From NCBI RefSeq assembly GCF_014645515.1, contig NZ_BMLW01000008.1, positions 124,001-188,000 on the forward strand: a stretch of 64,000 nucleotides of DNA, given 5' to 3'. The stretch comes from Oceanobacillus neutriphilus. Its GTDB lineage: Bacteria > Bacillota > Bacilli > Bacillales > Amphibacillaceae. The notes beneath the pieces are model-generated. The model saw only the letters and a list, made by a program, of their open reading frames with translations. It had not been told where the DNA came from and did not search any database. The translations under genes and the position numbers were made by a program. Positions 18,124 to 27,526 of the stretch are shown in pieces. The first letter of the stretch is position 1; each line of letters opens with the position of its first letter.

Positions 18124-18394
18124 CGTGTTCAATGACAACACCTCTTTCCAGGAATTTTGAGAGAGTCAAAGTTCCTACAAATCCCAAAATAGTCAATACG
18201 AGAACAATATCTGAGTATACGGATGTATCTTGTAAAATCATCAAAATCCCAATAAAACCGACCAGCAGAACACCAATTGCATCCAATGCCAAAATTCTGT
18301 CCTGTGTCGAAGGACCGATAATAACCCGGATAAACAATAGCAGAAGTGCTATGGAGAGCGCGCTTAATGCCACAATTAGAACTGTATCGAACAT
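18116..18394 (-). CDS. mrpF: Mrp Na+/H+ antiporter subunit F
   Basis: The 92-residue protein has three membrane helices and the conserved RVIIGPSTQDRILALDAIGVLLVG segment. It overlaps mrpE by one nucleotide and mrpG by 8. In B. subtilis MrpF has also been linked to bile-salt and Na+ efflux. It acts as part of the membrane complex. Confidence 0.95.
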   Translation of the reverse strand: MFDTVLIVALSALSIALLLLFIRVIIGPSTQDRILALDAIGVLLVGFIGILMILQDTSVYSDIVLVLTILGFVGTLTLSKFLERGVVIEHDD

Positions 18395-18870
18395 TATTTC
18401 GTCACCTCCATAATTGCTTTTTCAAAGGACCCCTGAATATCTTTGATCATGGCTTCTTTATCCGGAACATCAATAGAATGAACGTAAATGGTTTTACTAT
18501 CATTTGAGAAATCCATTGAAATGGTTCCCGGAGTTAAAGTGATTAAAGCTGCGAGTATGGAAATTTCAAAGTTTGATTCTAATTGTGTTCTGACAGCAAC
18601 AATCCCGGGCTGGTGATCTTGTTTTGGTTTAAGAACCACTTTCACAACATCAATATTTGCTTTAATTAATTCAACAATAAATAGATAAATTAATTTAATA
18701 ATAGCCCAGACTCTTTTTAAATAGAAGTCAAACTTTAGAAAACGGCGTATGATAAATAAGATCAGAATTCCTATAACATAGCCGGAAATAAAGTTTACGA
18801 CTGTATACTCATTTTGTAAAAACATCCAGAGTATCGCGAGCAAAACATTGATTAATATTTGAAAAGGCAT
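18394..18870 (-). CDS. mrpE: Mrp Na+/H+ antiporter subunit E
   Basis: The 158-residue protein has N-terminal membrane helices and the MrpE/MnhE pattern: VIKLIYLFIVELIKANIDVVKVVL, then a soluble C-terminal part with LTPGTISMDFSNDSKTIYVHSIDV. Five bases separate it from mrpD. MrpE supports complex stability and full antiport activity in Bacillus. Confidence 0.95.
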   Translation of the reverse strand: MPFQILINVLLAILWMFLQNEYTVVNFISGYVIGILILFIIRRFLKFDFYLKRVWAIIKLIYLFIVELIKANIDVVKVVLKPKQDHQPGIVAVRTQLESNFEISILAALITLTPGTISMDFSNDSKTIYVHSIDVPDKEAMIKDIQGSFEKAIMEVTK

Positions 18871-18875
18871 AGCAA

Positions 18876-20360
18876 CTACTCCTTCAGCACAGATTCAATA
18901 TAATTTGTAGGATTCATAATTTCTTCAGCAACTCCCATTGAATAAGTAAACATTGGTTCAGCAGCGAAACCTAAAATAATGGTAAGTGCAATTAAGGGCA
19001 GGATAGGCAGTAAAAGTTTTCCAACAGGAATTTTCCCTTGCTCTTCCGTATGTTTTTGCTTGCCCCAAAAGACTTGGCTGAATATTTTCATCATCGTGAT
19101 CAGTGTAAGTAAACCAACCAGCAGTGCAACTCCGGAAATCACATAATGCTGTGCCTCGAAACCGCCTAATATGATTGGAAACTTACTGAAGAATCCACTT
19201 AGCGGCGGAATACCTGCCATGGAAATTGCTGCGATAAAGAACATCCAGGTCAGCCAGGGATGCGTTCCGATAAGTCCTCCCATTTTCTTTAAATCAGTTG
19301 TTCCGGTAATTTTTTGAGTAACACCGGCAAATAAAAATAGTGCCGGTTCTACAATCATATGGTGGGCGATATAGTAAATAGCGCCGGCAACAGCAAGCGG
19401 AGTGAATATTCCTAACCCCATAACCATATAGCTCACCTGACTGATAATTAAGTAAGAGAGTAAACGTTTGAAATCGAATTGCGATATTGCTCCAAGAGCG
19501 CCGATGAACATTGTAACACCGGCAATCGTAATGAGGAGCCCTTTATGTGTGAATTCAAGATTGTGGTTGAAAATCAATGTAAAGGTTCGGATGATCGCAT
19601 AAATTCCTACCTTGGTTAAGAGTCCTCCGAATAATGCTGCAATTGCTGCTGGTGGTCCATAATAAGATTTTGGCAGCCAAAAATGAAGCGGGAATAAAGC
19701 TCCTTTAGATGCAAAAACAATAAACAGCATGATAGCGATAATATTTAATGCACCTGCCTGGTCCAATTCAGCAACACGCTGAGCTATGTGAGCCATATTC
19801 ATTGTGCCGACAATGGAATAAATCCATGCAATGGCAACAACGAAAAGGGCGGATGCAAAAACATTAATAATAACATATTTAAAAGATTCTCTTAATTGAT
19901 AGCCTGTTCCTCCATGAACAATCAATCCATAAGAGGAAATTAACATGACTTCAAAGAAAACAAATAGATTAAATAAATCGCCTGTCAAAAAAGAACCATT
20001 TACTCCAACCATTAGGAAAAGAAAAAGCGGATAGAAAAATTGTTTTTCTCTGTCCAGGGCAATAGTTTGAAAAGCAAAGAACATACAGGCTGCACCGACC
20101 AGTGTGGATAGCAGCAGCATCAAAGTGGAGAGCATGTCTGCTACAATAACAATTCCAAACGGCGCTTTCCAGCCGCCGACCTCCAGGACAACTGTGCCAT
20201 GCTGGTAGACATAAATGGCTAAAAAAACGGAAAAGGCTAATAATATCAGCATTGTGATTCCACTTATTACACGTTGAACAGCATGTCTTTTATATAAAAT
20301 TATAAGAATAGCGCCGATTATAAAAGGAATAATAATCGGCAAAATAACGATATTATTCAT
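18876..20360 (-). CDS. mrpD: Mrp Na+/H+ antiporter subunit D
   Basis: The 494-residue polytopic protein is homologous to the proton-pumping subunits NuoL/M/N of complex I. It has about 14 helices, the conserved Glu in FVFFEVMLISSYGL, the SKGALFPLHFWLPKSYYGPPAAIAALFGGLLTKVG block and Lys residues in later helices. Together with MrpA it is thought to form the ion-translocating core. It overlaps mrpC by 8 bp. Confidence 0.96.
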   Translation of the reverse strand: MNNIVILPIIIPFIIGAILIILYKRHAVQRVISGITMLILLAFSVFLAIYVYQHGTVVLEVGGWKAPFGIVIVADMLSTLMLLLSTLVGAACMFFAFQTIALDREKQFFYPLFLFLMVGVNGSFLTGDLFNLFVFFEVMLISSYGLIVHGGTGYQLRESFKYVIINVFASALFVVAIAWIYSIVGTMNMAHIAQRVAELDQAGALNIIAIMLFIVFASKGALFPLHFWLPKSYYGPPAAIAALFGGLLTKVGIYAIIRTFTLIFNHNLEFTHKGLLITIAGVTMFIGALGAISQFDFKRLLSYLIISQVSYMVMGLGIFTPLAVAGAIYYIAHHMIVEPALFLFAGVTQKITGTTDLKKMGGLIGTHPWLTWMFFIAAISMAGIPPLSGFFSKFPIILGGFEAQHYVISGVALLVGLLTLITMMKIFSQVFWGKQKHTEEQGKIPVGKLLLPILPLIALTIILGFAAEPMFTYSMGVAEEIMNPTNYIESVLKE

Positions 20361-20691
20361 CAGCAGAACCCCTTAACTCTTCTAAATCATCTGTCTTATG
20401 CACTTTATAGGTACGATAAGACATAACCAGCAAGATAGCAGTCACACCAAAACTGATAACAATCGCCGTCAGTACTAATGCCTGTGGCAGCGGATCAGTG
20501 TAAGCATCTGCATCAAAACTTAAAATAGGAGCAGCACCGCGCTGCAAGCCGGACATTGTTATTAATAAAAGGTGTACCCCATGAGAAAGTAATAATGTAG
20601 CTGCAACAACACGGAGCAGATTTTTAGACATAAACAAATAGATGGTTACGCTAAAAATAATTCCTATTACGATTGACATTAATAGTTCCAT
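20353..20691 (-). CDS. mrpC: Mrp Na+/H+ antiporter subunit C
   Basis: The 112-residue NuoK homologue has three helices and the signature LLSHGVHLLLITMSG followed by DPLPQALVLTAIVISFGVTA. It overlaps mrpB by one base and mrpD by 8 bases, showing tight translational coupling. Confidence 0.95.
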   Translation of the reverse strand: MELLMSIVIGIIFSVTIYLFMSKNLLRVVAATLLLSHGVHLLLITMSGLQRGAAPILSFDADAYTDPLPQALVLTAIVISFGVTAILLVMSYRTYKVHKTDDLEELRGSADE

Positions 20692-21122
20692 TATTTATCA
20701 TCCTCCGCAATCGTCAGAATAATTGTAAGGGCACTTGCCAGTACAACAAAGTATACCCCCAGATCAAAGACCATAGCAGTAGTCAATTCCACTTCTCCCA
20801 AGATTGGAAGAGTAAAATAGTCAAAGAAATGCTTCAAAAAAGGAAAACCGAACAACATGGATACGACACCCGTTAGACTGGCAAAAAGTAACCCCATCCC
20901 GATAATTTTTATATAATCAAATTTGATGGCCTTTTGAATTGATTTTAAATCAAATGAAAGGTACAAAATAAGAATCGCACTGGCAGTCATTAAACCGCCG
21001 ACAAAACCTCCGCCGGGGCTATTATGCCCTGCCAATAACAGATATATAGAAAAGGAGAGGATAATAAGTATAATTAATCTGGCCAATGTCTGTAACATCA
21101 TATTATTAGGCTTTTGCATCAT
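20691..21122 (-). CDS. mrpB: Mrp Na+/H+ antiporter subunit B
   Basis: The 143-residue protein has four helices with the conserved HNSPGGGFVGGLMTASA loop typical of MrpB/MnhB. It overlaps the 3' end of mrpA by 4 bp. Confidence 0.95.
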   Translation of the reverse strand: MMQKPNNMMLQTLARLIILIILSFSIYLLLAGHNSPGGGFVGGLMTASAILILYLSFDLKSIQKAIKFDYIKIIGMGLLFASLTGVVSMLFGFPFLKHFFDYFTLPILGEVELTTAMVFDLGVYFVVLASALTIILTIAEDDK

Positions 21123-23536
21123 ATATCCTCACTCCCTTTAAATCGTAATCGAATTAGACTGACAACCGTTAATACTGCCATAGATACAACGAGTATTTCC
21201 AGCATGGTATCCAAACCACGGAAATCCACTAAGATGACATTAACAATATTATATCCGCCAGCTTCTTCTTTCGAATTCTCTACATAGTATTCAGAAATAG
21301 AATCAAAATTAACTTCCTGTCCCATGGAAAATACGGATAACGATCCAAGTGTAATCATCAGCCCGAAGCCAACAGAGATAATTAATTTGACAGCTTTCAT
21401 TTTCGGTGGTGTTTTTACCTTTTTCAACTTAGGCAAATGATAAAAGACAAGCATAAACAAGATAACGGAAACTGATTCTATAAGAAGCTGAGTCAATGCT
21501 AAATCAGGAGCCCTGAATAGAACAAATAAAAGAGCTACAATAAATCCGCTGACACCGGTTGTAATAATCAATGCTACCCGATTATTAATAAATGGAATAA
21601 TCACAATTGAACAGACAAATACCAGTATAACTAGCCAGAAATAGACTGGAATTGGTGATAAATCCAGGGATTGAATTGCCGGCAGACTGTACCGGTACAT
21701 GGTATAAGCCATGATGAGAATAATAAATGTATTCATATAGATAAAGTAATCCCTTAACCTTCCAGTCATTTGAATACGTGTCAGCCATTGCGAGCCTTTA
21801 ATAAACCCGTCAAATCCATAATCATAGGCATAGTTGAACAAATCTTGTTCGCCGCGGTAAAATGCAGTATTTTCCCATTTTTTAAATGTCATAAACAGGA
21901 GTATACCTAAAATAACAACCCCAAATGTCATCCAAAGTTCCGGAGAAAATCCGTGCCAGTGAGAAATGTGTACATCAAAAAATTCTCCCGGGGAAAGGAT
22001 TCCCGGTGCAATTGCAGCCATAGCAGGCTCAATAAGAGAATAGGCTAACAAATTAGGGAAAAGCCCGAATAGAATAACCAGAGCAGCTAATATAACAGGA
22101 CTGATCAGCATACCGACTGGTGCTTCGTGAACATGCTTCACTTTCAGCTTACTGATATCGAATTTACCCATAAATGTTTTAGAAAACATAAGAATACAAT
22201 ATAAGAAGGTAAATACACTGGCAATCCAGGCAATAACAGGGATGATAAATCCAAATGTTTCTAAATTAAAAATACCGTATTCTGTTACGTTAAGCATGCC
22301 TGTAAAAAACAATTCTTTACTTAAAAATCCGTTAAATGGCGGCAGCCCTGCCATTGAAGCCAGCCCGATAAGAGAAATAGTCGCAGTAACAGGAAGGACT
22401 GTCATCAATCCGCCCAGTTTACGGATATCTCTTGTTCCTGTCTCATGATCAATGATTCCTGCAGCCATAAACAGGCTTCCTTTAAAGGTTGCGTGGTTAA
22501 TTAAATGAAATACAGCTGCTAAGATAGCAGTCATATATAAAGCATTGTCCCCATCCTGGAAGTAGAAAGCAGCAGAACCTGCTCCCAGTAAGCTCATAAT
22601 TAAACCAAGCTGGCTTACTGTAGAATAAGCCAGGATACCTTTTAAGTCTTTCTGACGTACTGCAGAGATTGAGCCCCAGGTTAAAGTGACTAATCCTGCG
22701 ATGGTAATAATCCAAAACCACTCCGGTGAGCCGCCAAAAACACCTGTTAATCGTGCAACAAGGTAAATTCCTGCTTTAACCATTGTTGCAGAGTGAAGAT
22801 AGGCACTGACAGGTGTAGGTGCCTCCATAGCATCCGGCAGCCAGATATGGAATGGAAACTGAGCAGATTTTGTAAATGCTCCTAATAAGACAAGTATCAT
22901 CGCAGGGATGAATAAACTGCTTGCCATGACAAGGTCAGCATTTGCGATAAGTTCCCTGATGCTGAATGTGCCTGCAATAACGTAAAGTAAAGAAAAACCA
23001 CCGAGCATGGATAATCCGCCGAAGACAGTGATATACATAGATTTTAGAGCACCATAAACAGATTTCTCTCTCGTATACCAATAACTGATTAATAATGAAG
23101 AGGCAATACTTGTTAACTCCCAGAAAACGTAAATGACGATTAAGTTATCAGAAAGAACAACTCCAAGCATAGCACCCATAAACATTAACAGATAAACGTA
23201 AAAATTATTCAGCTTTTCTTTGTGCTTCGATAAGTAGTAGATAGAGTATAGCACTACTAAAGACCCGATTCCGGTGATCAATAATGCAAAAAGCAAGCTT
23301 AAACCATCTAGGTATACATTAAAATTAATACCGAGTGAAGGTACCCAGTTCAGGTTATTTAATATCACTTCGCCAGACGATGTTTTCGGTATAAATGATA
23401 AGAAATAAACAAACAGTACCAAAGGCAGGACTAAAACAAACCAGCCAGTATGTATTCTTTTCAGGTACTTATACAAGAATGGAATAAGGATAGCTGCAAT
23501 AAATGGTAATAAAACAGCCCAATGTAGTAACGTCAA
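21119..23536 (-). CDS. mrpA: Mrp Na+/H+ antiporter subunit A
   Basis: The 805-residue largest subunit combines a NuoL-like domain with a C-terminal MrpB-like extension (ALLFVLFRAPDLALTQLLIESVSVILFML). The NuoL-like part has VFWELTSIASSLLISYWYTRE, AQFPFHIWLPDAMEAPTPVSAYLHSATMVKAGIYL and NHATFKGSLFMAAG. Full length and the seven-gene order A-G identify a group 1 Mrp system, which exports Na+ in exchange for H+ and underlies alkali and salt tolerance. The start is TTG at 23536 after AAAGGAGG. The operon reads toward sigK. Confidence 0.97.
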   Translation of the reverse strand: MTLLHWAVLLPFIAAILIPFLYKYLKRIHTGWFVLVLPLVLFVYFLSFIPKTSSGEVILNNLNWVPSLGINFNVYLDGLSLLFALLITGIGSLVVLYSIYYLSKHKEKLNNFYVYLLMFMGAMLGVVLSDNLIVIYVFWELTSIASSLLISYWYTREKSVYGALKSMYITVFGGLSMLGGFSLLYVIAGTFSIRELIANADLVMASSLFIPAMILVLLGAFTKSAQFPFHIWLPDAMEAPTPVSAYLHSATMVKAGIYLVARLTGVFGGSPEWFWIITIAGLVTLTWGSISAVRQKDLKGILAYSTVSQLGLIMSLLGAGSAAFYFQDGDNALYMTAILAAVFHLINHATFKGSLFMAAGIIDHETGTRDIRKLGGLMTVLPVTATISLIGLASMAGLPPFNGFLSKELFFTGMLNVTEYGIFNLETFGFIIPVIAWIASVFTFLYCILMFSKTFMGKFDISKLKVKHVHEAPVGMLISPVILAALVILFGLFPNLLAYSLIEPAMAAIAPGILSPGEFFDVHISHWHGFSPELWMTFGVVILGILLFMTFKKWENTAFYRGEQDLFNYAYDYGFDGFIKGSQWLTRIQMTGRLRDYFIYMNTFIILIMAYTMYRYSLPAIQSLDLSPIPVYFWLVILVFVCSIVIIPFINNRVALIITTGVSGFIVALLFVLFRAPDLALTQLLIESVSVILFMLVFYHLPKLKKVKTPPKMKAVKLIISVGFGLMITLGSLSVFSMGQEVNFDSISEYYVENSKEEAGGYNIVNVILVDFRGLDTMLEILVVSMAVLTVVSLIRLRFKGSEDI

Positions 23537-23904
23537 CAGTAATTCCTCCTTTGTGGTGATAACGAATGCCCTTTAACCTTCAAGAAATATTAAAAACCTT
23601 TAAATATTACTTCAGTCAAAAGCGTTCGCTCCCTTTTCTGATGTTAAAAAAATAAAAGTTCTTCTGTTTATAATGAAAACGGGATGGAAGCTTTTTATAA
23701 CATAAAGGTAATTCGATACGATAATCAAGGGGAATACCATGCTTTTCTTAAATCTTTCCCTATCTCTTTACAATATTTTTAGACACAAACCAGAGTACTA
23801 ACCTAGATTATAACTTATTCAGAAAAAAGATGCATACAAAAAGAATACGGTTACCAAGGGTTAAAACTTTTATTTTAAATAGGAAGGAACAAGGGGAAAA
23901 AGGC
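23537..23904. other. mrp operon leader region
   Basis: No gene is seen. The minus strand carries AT-rich promoter-like sequence and a ribosome site for mrpA. A TATAAT on the minus strand lies near 23810. I could not define a -35/-10 pair with confidence. Confidence 0.35.
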
Positions 23905-23933
23905 AAAAAAAAACTTCAATTTTAAAATTGAAG
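23905..23933 (-). terminator. Terminator of sda
   Basis: A perfect 20-bp palindrome CTTCAATTTTAAAATTGAAG is followed in the minus direction by T9. Confidence 0.85.
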
Positions 23934-23952
23934 ATTTGTAAACCAGACAAAA

Positions 23953-24093
23953 TTATACAGATTCTTTGATTTTATGAGTTAGAGATCTTTTATGGATTTC
24001 TTCTTCAAATAAAGAAAGAAAATCAGGACTGAGGTTTAATGCTACCGCTGTATAATAAGATTCTAGTAATAGTTCGTCCGATAATGTTTCCAC
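23953..24093 (-). CDS. sda: Sporulation checkpoint inhibitor Sda
   Basis: A 46-codon gene starts at GTG 24093 behind GAGGAGGTT. The product begins METLSDELLLESYYTAVALN and continues SPDFLSLFEEEIHKRSLTHKI. This matches B. subtilis Sda (46 aa, [36 protein letters not shown] from memory). Sda is a helical hairpin that binds histidine kinase KinA and blocks Spo0A activation when replication is perturbed. It lies upstream of yqeG as in B. subtilis, and four DnaA-box-like sites precede it, fitting its known DnaA control. A palindromic terminator follows. Confidence 0.93.
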   Translation of the reverse strand: METLSDELLLESYYTAVALNLSPDFLSLFEEEIHKRSLTHKIKESV

Positions 24094-24174
24094 AATACAA
24101 CCTCCTCAATTTGTAGGCAAATATTTAAGATAATAATAATTTAACATGTATATGTTGTGTTAACAAGCTCTAAC

Positions 24175-24273
24175 TTATCTACATATAGTTGTAGATAAGC
24201 TGTGTATAAGGAAGTGGGTAACCTTATTCAAGATTGTTGTTGGTACATTCTTATGTTGATAAAGTTATCCACA
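24175..24273. promoter_or_regulatory. DnaA-box cluster upstream of sda
   Basis: Four sites resemble TTATNCACA: TTATCTACA (24175-24183), TGTAGATAA (24190-24198, reverse), TGTGTATAA (24201-24209, reverse of TTATACACA) and the exact TTATCCACA (24265-24273). The first two form a head-to-head inverted repeat. DnaA activation of sda is known in B. subtilis. Confidence 0.7.
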
Positions 24274-24604
24274 TAATCGAAGAGTATCGGAATTTGTCGA
24301 ACGATTTTTAAAACATATATACATTTTTAATAAGGTTTCTGCATAGTTCCTTTTAGGATAGAAGAAAAATTTGGATATCACTATCGTTGAAGCACCATTT
24401 CTTAATGCAGATAATAATTCTTTGAAACGCTAGTCAGTTGTAGTAGGATTAGGTATAATGTGATGTATCGTAAAGTTGCTTTGTCTTGTGTTTTCCCAGG
24501 ATAAGAAATAAAAACAGTATTCTTTTAAATGAAGTATCTTTACATAAAGGGTATAATATGCAAGAAATATAATGTTAACTAATTGGAAATCTTGAGGTGT
24601 GAAT
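24274..24604. other. Intergenic stretch before yqeG
   Basis: No gene is seen. Two TATAAT hexamers (about 24457 and 24551) are candidate -10 elements for yqeG, but neither has a good -35. Confidence 0.35.
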
Positions 24605-25111
24605 ATGTTTTCAAAATTTTTACCGGATGAACAAATTGATCAAATTTTTGACCTGAAACCGGAAACGTTAAAAAAGAAGGGGATTAAAGGGATTATAACG
24701 GACCTGGATAATACCCTCGTTGCATGGGATGTAAAGGATGCAACCCCTGATGTCATTTCATGGTTTAAAACAATGGAAGAAAATGATATAAAAGTAACGA
24801 TTATATCGAATAATAATCAGGAGCGTGTAACAGTTTTTTCAGAACCGCTTGGTACACCATTTGTATTTAGTGCCAGAAAGCCTTTGAGCAGAGCTTTTAA
24901 AACCGTTGCCAGGCAGATGGAGCTGAAAAAAGAAGAAATTTTAGTTGTCGGGGACCAATTGTTGACAGATGTCCTGGGCGGCAATATAGCCGGATTTTAT
25001 ACGGTATTAGTTGTTCCTGTGGTACAAACGGATGGTAAAATAACGAAGATTAACCGTTTAATTGAGAGGAAGATTTTAAAACGAATGCAGAACAAGAGTG
25101 ATAGTAATTAA
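24605..25111 (+). CDS. yqeG: YqeG-type HAD phosphatase (IIIA)
   Basis: The 168-residue protein has the HAD motif I ITDLDNTLVAWD (second Asp present), motif II VTIISNN, a conserved Lys in SARKPLSRAF and motif III VVGDQLLTDVLGGN. Members are predicted phosphatases; the physiological substrate is uncertain, with phosphatidylglycerophosphate suggested for relatives. ATG at 24605 is chosen over GTG 24599 because GAGGTG ends 6 bp before it. It heads the conserved yqeG-yqeH-aroE-yhbY-nadD-yqeK-rsfS-yqeM cluster. Confidence 0.93.
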   Translation: MFSKFLPDEQIDQIFDLKPETLKKKGIKGIITDLDNTLVAWDVKDATPDVISWFKTMEENDIKVTIISNNNQERVTVFSEPLGTPFVFSARKPLSRAFKTVARQMELKKEEILVVGDQLLTDVLGGNIAGFYTVLVVPVVQTDGKITKINRLIERKILKRMQNKSDSN

Positions 25112-25123
25112 GGAGGAATAAGT

Positions 25124-26233
25124 TTGGAGCAGCATATTTGTCAGGGATGCGGAAGCGTTATACAGACAGAGCATCCGGATGAGCCGGGCTATGCACCTGT
25201 CAGTGCACTAGAGAAAGATATTATTTTATGTAAAAGATGTTTTCGATTGAAGCATTATAATGAGATTCAGGATGTATCGATAACGGATGCAGACTTTTTG
25301 AAAATGGTCAGTTCAATTCGGGACAGGAATGGATTAATTGTTCATATTATTGATATTTTTGATGTGGACGGCACATTATTAAGTAATTTACCCAGAATTA
25401 CGGGTGATAATCCAATTATTTTGGCCGGGAATAAACTTGATTTATTGCCGAAATCGACAAACGAAAATAAATTAAAGCAATGGCTGCGTCATGAAGCGAG
25501 CCAGCTTGGAATTAAAATAAAGGATGTTGTTTTAATTTCTTCAGTAAAAGGAAAAGGAATAGATGAGCTCAAGAAGAAAATAGAAATACATCGGGAAGAT
25601 AAGGATGTATTCATTGTTGGTGTCACGAATGTTGGTAAATCAACTTTTATCAACCGTTTAATTAAAGAAACAACCGGAGAAGAGAACGCTATAACGACTT
25701 CTTATTTCCCTGGAACGACACTTGGTTTTATTGAAATACCACTGGATGCAGAGACGTTTTTGGTAGATACACCAGGGATTGTTAACAAACAGCAGATGGC
25801 TCATTATGTTTCTGAAAAGGAATTAAAGATGATTACTCCGAAAAAAGAAATAAAAGCAAGAGTTTATCAGCTGAATGAGCAGCAGACACTGTATGTCGGC
25901 GGCTTGGTCAGATTGGACTTTATCAAAGGAGACAAGCAATCATTCGTTTGCTATTTCTCTAATGATTTAACAATCCACCGGACAAAGCTGGAAAATGCGG
26001 ATGAACTGTATGAAAATCATGCTGGAGAGCTGTTATCACCTCCATATAGTGAGCAATTGGATAAATTTCCTCCATTGACTGCACATAGCTTTAAAGCGGG
26101 AAAAGGAAAAACGGATATTGTCTTTCCGGGACTGGGCTGGATCAGCATTCAAGGCGAAGGGGCTACTGTGGTTGCACATAGCCCTAAAGGAGTCTCGGTA
26201 ACAACGAGAAAATCCTTTTTATCAGGTCAGTAA
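25124..26233 (+). CDS. yqeH: Ribosome biogenesis GTPase YqeH
   Basis: The 369-residue circularly permuted GTPase starts with a zinc finger (CQGCG ... CKRCF) followed by G4 GNKLDLL, G5 ISSVKG, then P-loop GVTNVGKST and G3 DTPG, the order typical of this class. YqeH is needed for 30S subunit assembly in B. subtilis. The C-terminal third is the family RNA-binding extension. The start is TTG at 25124 after AAGGAGG. It is 12 bp from yqeG. Confidence 0.96.
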   Translation: MEQHICQGCGSVIQTEHPDEPGYAPVSALEKDIILCKRCFRLKHYNEIQDVSITDADFLKMVSSIRDRNGLIVHIIDIFDVDGTLLSNLPRITGDNPIILAGNKLDLLPKSTNENKLKQWLRHEASQLGIKIKDVVLISSVKGKGIDELKKKIEIHREDKDVFIVGVTNVGKSTFINRLIKETTGEENAITTSYFPGTTLGFIEIPLDAETFLVDTPGIVNKQQMAHYVSEKELKMITPKKEIKARVYQLNEQQTLYVGGLVRLDFIKGDKQSFVCYFSNDLTIHRTKLENADELYENHAGELLSPPYSEQLDKFPPLTAHSFKAGKGKTDIVFPGLGWISIQGEGATVVAHSPKGVSVTTRKSFLSGQ

Positions 26234-26300
26234 GCAGCCAAGGTTCGCAGATAAAATAGAAGTAAGGTTTAATACTGTTGGTGGAGGAGGAGACGTTTCG

Positions 26301-27131
26301 TTGCGTTTGAAATTAAAATTAATTGGTTATCCTATCAAGCATTCTTTATCACCCTGGATTCAGAGTTCTTTTTTAGAACGAAGCGGTGTAGAAGGTTCTT
26401 ATACATTGCATGAAATACCAAGCGAAGAAAGCTTTGGTGAGGAAATCCAGAAATTAAGGGAAACAAAAGTTAACGGGTTTAATATTACGGTTCCTTATAA
26501 GGAAACAATTATTCCTTATCTGGACAAAATCGATATTACGGCGGAACGCGTAGGGGCAGTAAATACGGTTTCTTTAGAAGGAGACAGCTGGGTCGGATAT
26601 AATACGGACGGTATCGGCTATGTACAGGCGTTGTGTGATAAGTTTCCGGATATAGATAGAAATATGGAGGTTCCTATAATAATACTCGGTGCTGGCGGTG
26701 CCGCACGGGGTATATTCCATGGGCTGGTACAGGCAGGATATAACAATCTGACGCTTGCAAACCGTACTAGATCAAAATGCGAAGATATTATAAAAGGAAC
26801 CAGCGCTTCTGTGATTACATTGGAAGAAGCTGAAAAAAATATTGCAGCTTATGATGTGGTTATTCAAACCAGTTCTGTGGGGATGAATGAAGCAAAACAA
26901 ATCATAGATTTGTCCAATATACAAGAAGGCACTATTGTCAGTGATATTGTTTATCAGCCGCTTGACACACAGTTTTTAAAGCAGGCAAAGGAAAAAGGCG
27001 GGCGCATTCATTATGGTCATACAATGCTGCTTTATCAAGCACAGAAGGCCTTTGAAATTTGGACAAATAAAAAAGTAGATGTGCACGGCATGGACGAAGA
27101 AATGAAAGCAAAAATAAAAGGAGAGAAATAA
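26301..27131 (+). CDS. aroE: Shikimate dehydrogenase (NADP+)
   Basis: AroE reduces 3-dehydroshikimate to shikimate in aromatic amino acid synthesis. The 276-residue protein has GYPIKHSLSPWIQ, the catalytic Lys in NITVPYKE, GAVNTV, NTDGIGY, the Rossmann turn GAGGAARG and NRTRSK for NADPH specificity. The start is TTG at 26301 behind GAGGAGGAG. The stop is 1 bp before yhbY, inside the yqe cluster. Confidence 0.96.
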   Translation: MRLKLKLIGYPIKHSLSPWIQSSFLERSGVEGSYTLHEIPSEESFGEEIQKLRETKVNGFNITVPYKETIIPYLDKIDITAERVGAVNTVSLEGDSWVGYNTDGIGYVQALCDKFPDIDRNMEVPIIILGAGGAARGIFHGLVQAGYNNLTLANRTRSKCEDIIKGTSASVITLEEAEKNIAAYDVVIQTSSVGMNEAKQIIDLSNIQEGTIVSDIVYQPLDTQFLKQAKEKGGRIHYGHTMLLYQAQKAFEIWTNKKVDVHGMDEEMKAKIKGEK

Positions 27132-27132
27132 A

Positions 27133-27423
27133 ATGTTAACAAATAAGCAAAAGCAATTTTTGCGCAGTGAATCACACCATATTAAGCCGATTTTTCAGGT
27201 AGGTAAGGATGGCGTAAATGAAAATATGGTAACCCAAATTGGTGAAGCTCTGGAAAAAAGAGAATTGATAAAGGTCAGTATCCTTCAGAACTGTTCAGAG
27301 GATAAAAATGTAGTTGCTGAGCAAATTTCCGATGGGACGGATTCAGAAGTGGTACAGGTTATCGGCAGCACGATTATTTTATATAAGGAGTCAACAGATC
27401 ACAAAGAAATTAAACTTCCATAA
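27133..27423 (+). CDS. yhbY: YhbY/YqeI CRM-domain RNA-binding protein
   Basis: The 96-residue CRM-domain protein contains KPIFQVGKDGVNENM, the GxxG-like loop region and LIKVSILQNC. Homologues bind pre-50S ribosomes. AAGGAGAG overlaps the aroE end, so it is translationally coupled. Confidence 0.94.
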   Translation: MLTNKQKQFLRSESHHIKPIFQVGKDGVNENMVTQIGEALEKRELIKVSILQNCSEDKNVVAEQISDGTDSEVVQVIGSTIILYKESTDHKEIKLP

Positions 27424-27431
27424 TAGAGGAT

Positions 27432-27497
27432 GTTCAAAAAGTCCAGCGGTTCCGAGATAAGTGTCATCTCAAGGATTTTCATTGGCACCTTTTGAAC
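27432..27497. repeat. Short palindromic element (R4) in the nadD leader
   Basis: GTTCAAAAAGTCC at the left end and GGCACCTTTTGAAC at the right end are near-inverted copies, enclosing 40 bp. The ends match those of the mutS-mutL element. It lies between yhbY and nadD, 30 bp before the nadD start. Confidence 0.6.
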
Positions 27498-27526
27498 ACG
27501 TATTAATAACTGCAGAAGGTGAGACT

